A stretch of 10,177 nt of DNA from CAZQLE01 sp964593905 (GCA_964593905.1 CAZQLE010000146.1:1-10177), one strand, 5' to 3'; counted from the stretch's first letter, positions 1-6,999 are shown. Numbers and translations: made by a program. Notes: generated by a model not told the origin, from the sequence alone.

Positions 1-614
1 GAAGACGCCAGCAGCCAGGGCCGCGCCCGGTTGCGCGCCTGCCCACCCATCAGCCGCCGGGCCGGGCCGGGGCGGAAGAGTGCATCCAGCGCCAGGCCAA
101 GACAGGTGAGCAGATAAAGCGGAAAGATCACCACCAGGATGGGCAGCCCACCCACCGCGGTGGTATGGGTCAGATCAAATTGGATGATTTCAAAAAAGCT
201 GGGGATGACCCGCCCGAGGATCAAAAGCAGCACAATAGCCAGGCCAAACAATCCGCTCAACCATAGAAAGGGCCTTTGCCGGCGGCGGAGGGGGTTGTTT
301 TCGTCTTTTTCCCAGTAGCCGGCATACCACAACACCACCAGATACCACAGAAAGGGTGAAATTGACACCGGCAGCCAGCCCAGCCGCCACCAGATATCCA
401 ACCAGCGTGTGGGGGCGCTGAAGATCTGGGTTAGAATGACCGAATGGGCGACAAAAAAGGAAGCACCAAACAACAGCCCGGCCGTGGTGAGCAAGATGCC
501 GGGGCTGCGCCGTTCGCTGGTGAGGAAGATGGTCAAACCCAGCCAGGTGAGCAGCATGATATTGAAGAGCGACATCGCCAGCGTTGCGCCGTCCAACGGC
601 CCCCAGGCGCTCAT
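1..614 (-). CDS. Multi-pass membrane protein, probable N-terminal sensor part of a histidine kinase (partial, runs off the window)
   Basis: Reading the minus strand from the ATG at 614, the frame stays open for 204 codons to the window edge, so the C-terminus is missing. The visible part is strongly hydrophobic, with likely membrane helices near residues 10-30, 35-57, 74-96, 112-132 and 152-172. Short charged loops separate them, for example LTSERRSPG and WEKDENNPLRRRQR. It begins MSAWGPLDGATLAMSLFNIM. The start codon overlaps the stop of the upstream response-regulator gene (ATGA at 614-611), which implies translational coupling. That pairing suggests a membrane-bound sensor histidine kinase whose HisKA/HATPase domains lie outside the window. 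No kinase motif is visible, so the kinase call is inference from context. It could instead be another membrane partner of the regulator. Confidence 0.7.
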   Translation of the reverse strand, partial: MSAWGPLDGATLAMSLFNIMLLTWLGLTIFLTSERRSPGILLTTAGLLFGASFFVAHSVILTQIFSAPTRWLDIWWRLGWLPVSISPFLWYLVVLWYAGYWEKDENNPLRRRQRPFLWLSGLFGLAIVLLLILGRVIPSFFEIIQFDLTHTTAVGGLPILVVIFPLYLLTCLGLALDALFRPGPARRLMGGQARNRARPWLLAS

Positions 615-1354
615 ACTTTCCCCTGCCAGAGCACCCATTCTCCGCGTTCATTTTGCTGTAACGGCTGCCCTTCTGCATCCCAGATCAGCAGGATGCCGGC
701 GTGGTAGATGATGGCGGCCCGGGTGCGGGCCACTTTTTCGTCGGTGGTGGTTTCATCCAGCCCCCAGGCGGCGTAGATCTGGCCGTTGGTGCGGCTGATG
801 GTGCGTTTGTCGCGAAAGCCAAGCCGGGCGGCAATCTGCTCGTTGGTCATCCCGGCGGCGATCATTTCGGCCACCAGCAGTTCGTTGGGTTCCAGCAGTG
901 CCAGGGGCGACTGCTCGTCTTTATGGCGCACTTCTTGAACACGGGCCTCGATCTCGGGGTCGATAAAGCTGCGCCCGGCGGCGGCGTCTTTGAGCAGCGG
1001 CAAGATCATCTGCGGCAGCAGGTAATTGGATTTGCGGACATACGCATAATGGCTGAGAATGCCGGCCCGGCGAAAATCGCGAAAATAACGATCATCATCC
1101 TGGATCGAATAGAACACCACCGGCAGACGGGGAAACTCGCGGCGGATGTTGGCAGCGGCCTGAATGCCGTTAAGCGGCCCGGCCAACTGCACATCCATCA
1201 AGATCACATCCGGCGTCTGTTCCAGGCAAAATGGCAGCGCTTCTTCGCCGCTGCTGCAACTGCCGCATACATGAACTTCACCCGGCGCTTCAAGCCCGAT
1301 GGAAAGCGCCTGGCGAAGCTGGAGGTTGTCTTCAACAATTAAGAGGTTTAACAT
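611..1354 (-). CDS. NarL/LuxR-like two-component response regulator
   Basis: This 247-residue protein has an N-terminal receiver domain (about 1-125). The acidic pair E8-D9 follows the first strand (LLIVEDN), the phospho-acceptor is D54 (ILMDVQ), a Ser occupies the usual Thr/Ser position (S83), and the conserved Lys is K108 (YVRKSN). Residues about 155-217 look like a helix-turn-helix output domain (LEPNELLVAEMIAAGMTNEQ, then IAARLGF), resembling the four-helix LuxR/GerE type. The presumed recognition helix (KRTISRTNGQIYAAWGL) is not the standard LuxR one. About 28 further residues (ILLIWDAEGQPLQQNERGEW onward) follow the HTH. The start is fixed by MLNLLIVEDN, the normal receiver start. The gene precedes and overlaps by four bases a membrane protein that is probably its cognate sensor kinase. 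It probably acts as a DNA-binding transcription factor in the cytoplasm; its targets are unknown. Confidence 0.88.
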   Translation of the reverse strand: MLNLLIVEDNLQLRQALSIGLEAPGEVHVCGSCSSGEEALPFCLEQTPDVILMDVQLAGPLNGIQAAANIRREFPRLPVVFYSIQDDDRYFRDFRRAGILSHYAYVRKSNYLLPQMILPLLKDAAAGRSFIDPEIEARVQEVRHKDEQSPLALLEPNELLVAEMIAAGMTNEQIAARLGFRDKRTISRTNGQIYAAWGLDETTTDEKVARTRAAIIYHAGILLIWDAEGQPLQQNERGEWVLWQGKV

Positions 1355-1358
1355 GTCA

Positions 1359-1405
1359 GCCCCGTCCCGTTTGATCCTTCAGGCAATACCACCCTGAAGC
1401 GGGGC
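1359..1405 (-). promoter_or_regulatory. Possible structured 5' leader of the response-regulator gene
   Basis: Two nested complementary pairs are visible. CTTCAGG (1377-1383) pairs with CCTGAAG (1393-1399) across a nine-base loop. Outside it GCCCCG (1359-1364) pairs with CGGGGC (1400-1405), leaving 1365-1376 as a bulge. On the minus strand the outer CGGGGC arm lies four bases before the ATG at 1354 and is the most purine-rich stretch near the start. The fold would therefore occupy the likely ribosome-binding region. On the plus strand the same structure is followed by TTTTC and could act as a weak terminator, but no plus-strand gene precedes it. Function is inferred only. Confidence 0.3.
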
Positions 1406-1528
1406 TTTTCGCCACCGGGCAGAGCGGTGCCTGATTATGAATGATCTTACCCGCCTTGTGATGTTCCTGCAAGCACCCGGGTGGGTGAGGGGACACAGTT
1501 TTCACAAGCTTGCTTATCTTCTGCGCGG

Positions 1529-1571
1529 TTTTTGAACAGTGAGGCGGATACCCCGCCTCACTGTTCAAAAA
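1529..1571. repeat. Perfect 19-bp inverted repeat with 5-base loop
   Basis: The left arm (1529-1547, TTTTTGAACAGTGAGGCGG) is the exact reverse complement of the right arm (1553-1571), separated by ATACC. The T-run is at the 5' side and the A-run at the 3' side on both strands, so neither transcript would have a U-tract after the stem. It therefore does not match an intrinsic terminator. It may be a dispersed palindromic repeat, a small non-autonomous element, or a strong RNA hairpin. The palindrome at 4130-4163 has a comparable layout. Confidence 0.85.
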
Positions 1572-1643
1572 AAGAATTTATTCTCCCTCATGACGGTGTT
1601 TTTGCCGCCGTGCGGTATGGGTGGGTCTTCTGCCCCCCACGCG

Positions 1644-1673
1644 CCGGGGCTTTCAACTTTGTGAAGGCCCTGG
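1644..1673 (-). terminator. Weak candidate terminator hairpin after the subtilase-like paralogue
   Basis: An imperfect stem pairs 1644-1655 with 1662-1673 around a six-base loop (ACTTTG). It begins 13 bases beyond the stop codon of the minus-strand gene ending at 1687. In minus-strand RNA the stem has two A-C mismatches, and no U-run follows. Position is the main argument for a terminator role, so this is a low-confidence call. Confidence 0.2.
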
Positions 1674-1686
1674 GGTGAGGGGATGG

Positions 1687-4077
1687 TCAATCGACCAGTG
1701 TATAGGGCCAGATGGGTGAACCAGGTTGGTCGGGGCCGCATTGATCGCGGGTGATGATGCCGGGCTGTTTGAGCGCTGCGCCCAGGTCAAACGCGCGCCA
1801 TAGATCATAGGATGCGCAGCTTGCAACCACCGGCCAGAAACGTGTGGTTTGATTGGGCATTCTGATTACGCTGCCGTTGTTCCATACCCGCAGGGTGGGC
1901 TGCACGGCGGGGTCTAGAAATGCATCGCTGTTCATCTGGTTCACCCTGACGGTGATCGCATAGGGTGAAGCTGGCGATAAATAAAAAGGCAGCAGGGTGC
2001 CCGGTTTGTTGTTAATGGTGATCGTCTCCAGTTGCAGGGCATCCCCTTTTTCGGGGCTGGGTGAACCGCCGTCGCGAAAATAACGCGCCTGCGGAAAGCT
2101 CCATAAACTGCCGGGGTTGAGCCGCGTAATTCGGTGTGGGACACTCGCCGGCAGCCAGAGTTCCAGGTCAAAATCGGGCGTGCCTTCCCAGGTCAGGGTG
2201 ATGTGTGTGCCGCGCGCGGGCGGAACGGCCAGATCAAAATAAGGGCGGGTGATGATTTCACCGGCATTGAGAATGACTGCCCGCTCATAGGTTTGCACCC
2301 CGCTGGTATACCCGCTGCGCTGTACGCCCAGGTTATATTGCAGGTTGATTTTTTCGTGGGTGGTGGCGTCGCTGCGCTCATTCCCGGCGGGATCCCATTC
2401 GTAGACCGGGATGTTGATCAGATGCACTGCCGCAGATGTGGCGTCGATAATTTTTCCGTTGTCTTTCGTGGCGCCGTTTTGATCACACGGGGTGAGCAGG
2501 GTTAAACAGGTGTTGATGTTGACCACGGCATCTTTGAGCGGCAGGCCGGTTTGGGCATCGTGCACCTTCAAAAAAAGCCCGCCGCGGTTCATGGCACGGG
2601 CCAGGTTTAGACAGGTGGTGTTTGGGCCACTATCGGGCCAGCAGAAGGATGCCTCGCCGCTCAGACCGCCGGCATGGTTTAACGCGTCGCCGGTTTGTTT
2701 AAGACGATTTTCCACCTGGGTGGCTGTCCAGAGCGGGTAGGGCCGGCCGGGGTGCAGGCTCCAGGTGCGCGCTGCGGCTGCGGCGGCGTGGGCAGCGGCG
2801 GTAGATGACCCGCTGAGGGTGCCGTAAGCGGAGGGAAGACCAGAATCATATTGGAGCATAAAAGGATTGGCTGCGGGCAGGGTGGAATAGACTGCTTCGC
2901 CGGGGGCGGCCAGTTCGACCCAGTCGCCGTAATTTGAGGATTGGGCGCGGCAGGCTGGCAGATCAATGGCAAACGGGCTGCCCAGGGTATCGAGGACGGT
3001 GACGGTGTTTTGCTGTGCTGTGGCCGCCACCGAAATGAGCCCGTCTGCGATAGAGTTGGTTCCACCGCCAACCGGAGGCGTGGCGCTGCTGGCCCAGGCA
3101 GCCGGGTAGGCCAGGGTGGGGCTGCTGGTGGCGTCATCACCGGCAGGCGCAATGACCAGCCGCCCGCGGGTGCGGATGGCGTAATCCAGCGCTTCATAGA
3201 GGACCTGCGCGGCCGGCCCGACCGCATTGACCAAAATGACCCTGGTCTGGGCATGGTCGGCGCAGTAGCGGATGCTGCGCGCGATATCTTCGGCGGTGGC
3301 CTGGCCCTGGGCATTGACAGCCTTGACCGCAATTACTTTGCCGTTGGATACCCCAGCCAGCCCCAGCTTATTGTTGGCGTTGGCCGCGATGATCCCGGCG
3401 CTGTGTGTGCCGTGCCCGTAATCGTCGTTGGGCAGTGCGTCGTTGTTGACAAAATCAAAACCATTGAGCACCCGGCCTTTCAAGTCGGGGTGGTTAATTT
3501 CGACGCCGCTGTCGATCAAACAGACCGCCGGGCTGGCCGATTTCTCCGTCCACACGATGGAGGCCCCCGACCAGGCAAAGCCCCAGTTGTTGAAGCCATC
3601 GGCCGGGTAAGTGGGCGCGCTGCGGCGCAGCGAAAGCAGCTCTTCCACCGGGGCAAGGATCAGGCTGCCATCTGTGGCGTGCAGAGGCGCGGTGTTTGCC
3701 GGGGCCGGCTGCCCGGCGGGAGAATCGGGCACGGTATAAAAGAAGTTGGGTTCGGCAAAACGCACCCCATCCATGGCCTGCACCTGTGCGGCAAGGTCAT
3801 GGATATTCAACGCAGAATCGAGTTGAAAAACGGCGGTGTTGGCAAAGGTTTGCACTGTTGTGGCCGCGATTTCTTTGCCCAGCGCCTGCGCCAGAACGCC
3901 AATTTTGGTCGCAGGCGAAACGTTGAACCCCACCACCAGCTCGCCGGCACGGTAAGCGGGCAGTGGTTCGGTTTGAAGTGGGGGTTGGCTGTGAACCGGG
4001 ATGGAAAATTGCGCCAGCAGGGTTATCGCCAGAAGGCACGCAGAAGTGAGTGAGCGTGGTCGCCAATTGGTTAACAT
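1687..4077 (-). CDS. Secreted S8 subtilisin-like protein with degenerate active-site motifs (candidate pseudoprotease)
   Basis: This 796-residue protein starts at the ATG at 4077 behind a GGGGAAG-like ribosome-binding site. It has a signal peptide (about 1-30, probable cleavage after VHS), an I9-like prodomain (about 41-115, ending AEPNFFY), a subtilase domain (about 160-465) and a long C-terminal region. The Asp (D189 in IDSG), His (H222 in GHGTHSAG) and Ser (S425 in SGSSTAAAH) are present. Three other key elements differ from the neighbouring intact paralogue. The oxyanion Asn is Asp314 (PAGDDA for AAGNDG), the SLGG strand is NAVG (284-287), and TSMATPH is SSTAAAH. Family knowledge: these elements build the oxyanion hole and substrate cleft. 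Proprotein convertase PC2 is active with Asp at the Asn position, so that change alone is not proof of inactivity. The frame is intact, and eight cysteines match the paralogue (C186, 272, 376, 479, 524, 531, 754, 780). This suggests a maintained secreted protein rather than a decaying gene. Possible roles are binding, inhibition or assistance to the neighbour. Confidence 0.85.
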   Translation of the reverse strand: MLTNWRPRSLTSACLLAITLLAQFSIPVHSQPPLQTEPLPAYRAGELVVGFNVSPATKIGVLAQALGKEIAATTVQTFANTAVFQLDSALNIHDLAAQVQAMDGVRFAEPNFFYTVPDSPAGQPAPANTAPLHATDGSLILAPVEELLSLRRSAPTYPADGFNNWGFAWSGASIVWTEKSASPAVCLIDSGVEINHPDLKGRVLNGFDFVNNDALPNDDYGHGTHSAGIIAANANNKLGLAGVSNGKVIAVKAVNAQGQATAEDIARSIRYCADHAQTRVILVNAVGPAAQVLYEALDYAIRTRGRLVIAPAGDDATSSPTLAYPAAWASSATPPVGGGTNSIADGLISVAATAQQNTVTVLDTLGSPFAIDLPACRAQSSNYGDWVELAAPGEAVYSTLPAANPFMLQYDSGLPSAYGTLSGSSTAAAHAAAAAARTWSLHPGRPYPLWTATQVENRLKQTGDALNHAGGLSGEASFCWPDSGPNTTCLNLARAMNRGGLFLKVHDAQTGLPLKDAVVNINTCLTLLTPCDQNGATKDNGKIIDATSAAVHLINIPVYEWDPAGNERSDATTHEKINLQYNLGVQRSGYTSGVQTYERAVILNAGEIITRPYFDLAVPPARGTHITLTWEGTPDFDLELWLPASVPHRITRLNPGSLWSFPQARYFRDGGSPSPEKGDALQLETITINNKPGTLLPFYLSPASPYAITVRVNQMNSDAFLDPAVQPTLRVWNNGSVIRMPNQTTRFWPVVASCASYDLWRAFDLGAALKQPGIITRDQCGPDQPGSPIWPYTLVD

Positions 4078-4129
4078 ATTTCTTCCCCAGGCGGTTGGAT
4101 GATGGCAGGGTTTTGATGGAGGGTTTTGT

Positions 4130-4163
4130 TTTCGGCGGAGCGGGGGTGCCCGCTCCGCCGAAA
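4130..4163. repeat. Perfect 15-bp inverted repeat between the two subtilase genes
   Basis: The left arm TTTCGGCGGAGCGGG (4130-4144) and right arm CCCGCTCCGCCGAAA (4149-4163) are exact reverse complements around GGTG. A further imperfect pair, TTTTG (4124-4128) with CAAAA (4169-4173), can extend it. It lies in the 125-base gap between two same-strand genes. Neither strand has a U-run directly after the stem, so it is not a typical intrinsic terminator. It could still stabilise the 3' end of, or attenuate readthrough from, the upstream gene. It may belong with the palindrome at 1529-1571. Confidence 0.8.
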
Positions 4164-4202
4164 TTTGTCAAAATACTTTTATGTGGGTTGAGAGAATCTG
4201 TT

Positions 4203-6731
4203 TTACTGGGTTTTAAAGATTGCCGAGCCGCTTATGCTATAGGGCCGCGCTCCTGAAGTGTTATCGTCTGCGCCGCAGGTGTTAATCATTTCAGGGAAGA
4301 TCTTGGTTCCCCACTGGTAAATATCCAGCGCATACCAGAGATCTTCACAACCTAACGGCGGTTTGCTTCTAATGGCCCCATAGTACCAGCCATCACCACC
4401 GTCATAATAGAGCGTTACCAGCGCGCCGTTATCCCAGACCTGGATATATGGATAGGAAGTGTCTTCATAACTACCGTCCAAATTTGTGGTTACGGAATAA
4501 TAATTATTGGGGGTGAGATAGTAGGGGATGGCGCCGCTTTTATTCACGATTGAGACTGATTCAACGGTAGCAAAATCACCCGGTCCACCACTATCAAATC
4601 CTCCAAACCGGTTATAGCGCGCATAAGGCGCGGTGGTCAGCGATCCAACATATCCCTGATTTAGATCTGGAACGCGCAGCATGCTGGTGGGCAAGCCTGA
4701 ATACTGCGGCAGCCATACGCCAAGGCTGAAATCATAGTTGGGGTCATCCCAGGTTAACACCGCATTTGTGCCTTTGGCGGGTGGCACATTGGCGTAAGAG
4801 CGATAATCGCTGTAATAGGCACCCGAATCCCAGCCCCAACCGCGGAGGTATGTTTGCACGCCGGCGGTGAACCCGCTTTTTTGAACAGACAGGTTATAAA
4901 AATTGTATTTCAGGTAGGGGTCGCCCACTTCATCATACCCGATGGCCGGGTACCCTTGCGGGGTCAGTTCATAGGCAGGCAGGTTGATTAGATCGACCCA
5001 GGCTGAGAAGTTGCTGGTGATCTTGGCGCTGTCTTTTAATGCGCCATTGGCGCCGCAGTTCCAGTTCCCAGAGGATGTTTTGGCGCAAAGATTGATGTTC
5101 AAAACTGCGTCTTTCAGCGGCAGGCCGTTGGTTGCATCGCGCACCGAGGTATACCAGGCAAAACGATTCATGGCGCGGGCAACATTGAGATAGGTGGCGT
5201 TTGCCATTGAAGTCGGCCAACAGTTGGTGCGATCACCTGATGAACCGCCGGTGGTGGTGGTATCCAGCTCATCGCCCTGCCCAATTAACCAGTCATGAAT
5301 CTGGCTTTTGTTCCACAAATTGGGCGCAACGGCATGTTGGCTCCACAGACGTGCCGCAGCGGCGGCAACATGCGGGGTTGCCATTGAGGTGCCGCTAAAA
5401 GAATCATAACTGGAGTATGCGCCATAAAAATAACTGTCATAAAACGGGGCCAGCGCGGGGGTGGTGGAATAGATATCTTGACCCGGCGCGACCATCTCGA
5501 CCCAGGAACCGTAGTTGGAGAAATTGGCGGCGCACCGCGCGTACCAGCCGTCATCATCCAGTGAGTTGGAATTTGTGTCAATCCAGGTCTCCAGGCGGGT
5601 GGCGCCAACCGAGATCAGCCCGTCTGAAATGGCGGAACCGCTTGCCCAGGCCGCCGGGTAAGCATAGGTGGTGCTGCTGGTGCCATCGTTGCCGGCTGCG
5701 GCGACGACCAGTTTGCCTTTGGTGTTGATGGCATAATCGAGCGCAGAATAAATGGCAGAACTCGATGGCCCTCCCAGGCTCAGGTTAATCACTTTTACTG
5801 CGGTGTTGTTTGCGCAGAAAAGGATGCCCTGGGCAATGTCGTCATTGGTGCCCCAACCCTGGGCGGTCAACACTTTAACCGCCACCACCTTGCCGTTTGA
5901 GATGCCGGCAATGCCCTTGCCGTTGTTGGTTTTGGCCGAGATGACACCCGCCACATGCGTGCCGTGGCCGTTATCATCATTGGGGATGGTGTCGTTATTG
6001 ACAAAGTCTTTGCCGTTGATCACATTGCCGGTCAGATCGGGATGAGCGGCCTCGACCCCGGTATCGACCACGCACACGGCCGGGCTGGCCGCTTTTTCGC
6101 TCCAGATGATACCGGCATTCGACCAGTCCAGCCCCCAGTTTTCCCACAGGTCATTGGCATAAGTGGGAATGCCTTTGGCCGAAGGACCCTTGCGCATGGC
6201 TTCCAGCTCTGTCATCGGAATGGTTACCTGCTTTGTTTCCTCGCTGGCGCCGATATCCTGTGAAGGGGTGAGCACTTTATTAATGGACATGCTTTCGCGC
6301 CAGTCGGATTTTTTCCCGCTGATTTCACGGGTGGTTTCCTCGCGCAGCACCGTGTTACCCTTTGGGTCCCCTTCGGGAATCCAGAAGATGTAATTGGGTT
6401 CGGCGGCAGTAACGCCTGCCTGGGCGCCAATTTCATCGGCCAGGGCCAATACATCGGCAGCGGGGTCAAATTGCAACACCGCCGTGTTGGCAAAGGTGTC
6501 TTTTACGCTGGCCGAAACCTCACCGGCCAGCGCCTGCGCGGCGGCGGTCACTGCCTGGGGGGTGGCGGCATCAAAACTCACCACCAGTTCACCGGGCATG
6601 TAAGGTGTGTCGCGGGTGATTTCGCCCTCGCCGCCAGTTTGCGCGGCAACCGAAGCCGGCGCCGGGACAAGGATCATGCCCAGCACAATACAGGCAGACG
6701 CGATAATACGTCCCCAACGTGAAATGTTCAT
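4203..6731 (-). CDS. Secreted S8 family subtilisin-like serine protease with prodomain and long C-terminal region
   Basis: This 842-residue protein starts at the ATG at 6731, five bases after a GGAGG site (6741-6737 on the minus strand). It has a signal peptide (about 1-31, cleavage probably near SVAA/Q) and an I9/fervidolysin-like prodomain (about 44-118, ending AEPNYIF). A polar linker (119-190) leads to the peptidase domain (about 195-490). The catalytic residues are D223 (VVDTGV), H256 (GHGTHVAG) and S449 (GTSMATPHV). The oxyanion Asn is N348 (AAAGNDG) and the substrate strand is SLGG (318-321). The C-terminal region contains a stretch VRDATNGLPLKDAVLNINLC (530-549), like a carboxypeptidase-regulatory-type beta fold, and a beta-rich part with LTWDDPNYDF. 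It ends in a cysteine-bracketed segment (C795 to C819). It should be an exported endopeptidase for extracellular protein degradation; its substrate is unknown. It is the intact sister of the gene just downstream. No membrane or sortase anchor was seen. Confidence 0.93.
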   Translation of the reverse strand: MNISRWGRIIASACIVLGMILVPAPASVAAQTGGEGEITRDTPYMPGELVVSFDAATPQAVTAAAQALAGEVSASVKDTFANTAVLQFDPAADVLALADEIGAQAGVTAAEPNYIFWIPEGDPKGNTVLREETTREISGKKSDWRESMSINKVLTPSQDIGASEETKQVTIPMTELEAMRKGPSAKGIPTYANDLWENWGLDWSNAGIIWSEKAASPAVCVVDTGVEAAHPDLTGNVINGKDFVNNDTIPNDDNGHGTHVAGVISAKTNNGKGIAGISNGKVVAVKVLTAQGWGTNDDIAQGILFCANNTAVKVINLSLGGPSSSAIYSALDYAINTKGKLVVAAAGNDGTSSTTYAYPAAWASGSAISDGLISVGATRLETWIDTNSNSLDDDGWYARCAANFSNYGSWVEMVAPGQDIYSTTPALAPFYDSYFYGAYSSYDSFSGTSMATPHVAAAAARLWSQHAVAPNLWNKSQIHDWLIGQGDELDTTTTGGSSGDRTNCWPTSMANATYLNVARAMNRFAWYTSVRDATNGLPLKDAVLNINLCAKTSSGNWNCGANGALKDSAKITSNFSAWVDLINLPAYELTPQGYPAIGYDEVGDPYLKYNFYNLSVQKSGFTAGVQTYLRGWGWDSGAYYSDYRSYANVPPAKGTNAVLTWDDPNYDFSLGVWLPQYSGLPTSMLRVPDLNQGYVGSLTTAPYARYNRFGGFDSGGPGDFATVESVSIVNKSGAIPYYLTPNNYYSVTTNLDGSYEDTSYPYIQVWDNGALVTLYYDGGDGWYYGAIRSKPPLGCEDLWYALDIYQWGTKIFPEMINTCGADDNTSGARPYSISGSAIFKTQ

Positions 6732-6837
6732 TTTTCCCTCCGTACTGAAAATGTAACCCCATCGACCGAAATGGGGGAAGGTTGAAACCCATCACGGTAA
6801 GTATCCCCCCGGACGACCGATAAAGATGGTTACTTTA

Positions 6838-6843
6838 ATTATA
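6838..6843 (-). promoter_or_regulatory. Possible -10 box for the subtilase gene(s)
   Basis: A perfect TATAAT lies on the minus strand in the most A+T-rich stretch of the divergent intergenic region, about 107 bases upstream of the subtilase start. No good -35 hexamer was seen at 16-18 bases, so the assignment is tentative. If real, the transcript would have a leader of roughly 100 bases. Confidence 0.3.
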
Positions 6844-6902
6844 GTGAATAATTTACCAAATGCATCATGAGAAAACTGTTTGTTTTTGTTGGTTTTATTT
6901 GC

Positions 6903-6934
6903 GCACCCGGGTGCTTAACATCCGGGTTTTAAGC
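6903..6934. promoter_or_regulatory. Cluster of short palindromes in the divergent intergenic region
   Basis: GCACCCGGGTGC (6903-6914) is a perfect 12-base palindrome. It overlaps further short inverted pairs: ACCCGG (6905-6910) with CCGGGT (6922-6927), and GCTTAA (6913-6918) with TTAAGC (6929-6934). It sits between the minus-strand subtilase and the plus-strand CPBP protease gene. An operator for a dimeric regulator or a weak hairpin is possible. Nothing in the sequence ties it to a particular regulator. Confidence 0.3.
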
Positions 6935-6980
6935 GGTCGCCGCGATCTTTTCAATGGATTATTCTTATTCCAAACCAGAA

Positions 6981-6999
6981 AGGAGTTTCAATGCGGTGA
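6981..6999 (+). promoter_or_regulatory. Strong ribosome-binding site feeding a two-codon start-stop frame ahead of the CPBP gene
   Basis: AGGAG (6981-6985, within AAAGGAG) lies five bases before an ATG at 6991, which is ideal spacing. That frame reads ATG CGG TGA and stops at 6999. It is in frame with the CPBP gene, whose first usable ATG is at 7003, 17 bases from the ribosome-binding site and without a good one of its own. Possible readings are a minimal start-stop element with reinitiation at 7003, a recent point mutation that shortened the protein by four residues, or a base error. Confidence 0.5.

Larger units (their letters stand above)
1355..1686. other. Gene-free intergenic region with several inverted repeats
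   Basis: No convincing gene is present in these 332 bases. Short open frames exist on both strands but lack a plausible start region, and they simply read through the palindrome at 1529-1571. From left to right it holds a hairpin-forming leader just upstream of the response regulator, a perfect 19-bp inverted repeat, and an imperfect hairpin just past the end of the subtilase-like gene. The promoter for the response regulator/sensor pair presumably lies here, but no clear -35/-10 pair was recognised. Confidence 0.7.

Noticed and set aside
190..678. Minus-strand 162-codon frame overlapping the start of the sensor-like protein
   Set aside because: The true frame, starting at 614 with an ATGA overlap, gives continuous membrane helices to the window edge. 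This other frame gives a basic, proline-rich sequence partly antagonistic to that reading.
701..1342. Plus-strand open frame of 213 codons opposite the response regulator
   Set aside because: The antisense shadow covers the receiver and HTH coding sequence. Its translation shows no family motif.
1356..1678. Two short open frames (1356-1568 minus and 1481-1678 plus) as small genes
   Set aside because: Both read through the palindrome at 1529-1571, giving near-identical peptides from its two arms. Neither has a good ribosome-binding site.
2941..4053. Long plus-strand open frame of 370 codons opposite the degenerate subtilase
   Set aside because: It lies wholly antisense to a gene with recognisable domains, has low-complexity Gly/Arg-rich translation and no ribosome-binding site. 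It is a product of G+C-rich codon use.
1687..4077. Calling the degenerate subtilase a pseudogene
   Set aside because: There is no frameshift or internal stop, the signal peptide, prodomain and C-terminal region are intact, and eight cysteines are retained. The evidence favours a functional divergent protein.
1473..6913. The 11-base string GCACCCGGGTG occurs at 1473-1483 and again at 6903-6913
   Set aside because: In about 10 kb, several 11-base pairs are expected by chance (about 5e7 position pairs against 4.2e6 possible 11-mers). The flanks also differ, so no shared operator can be claimed.
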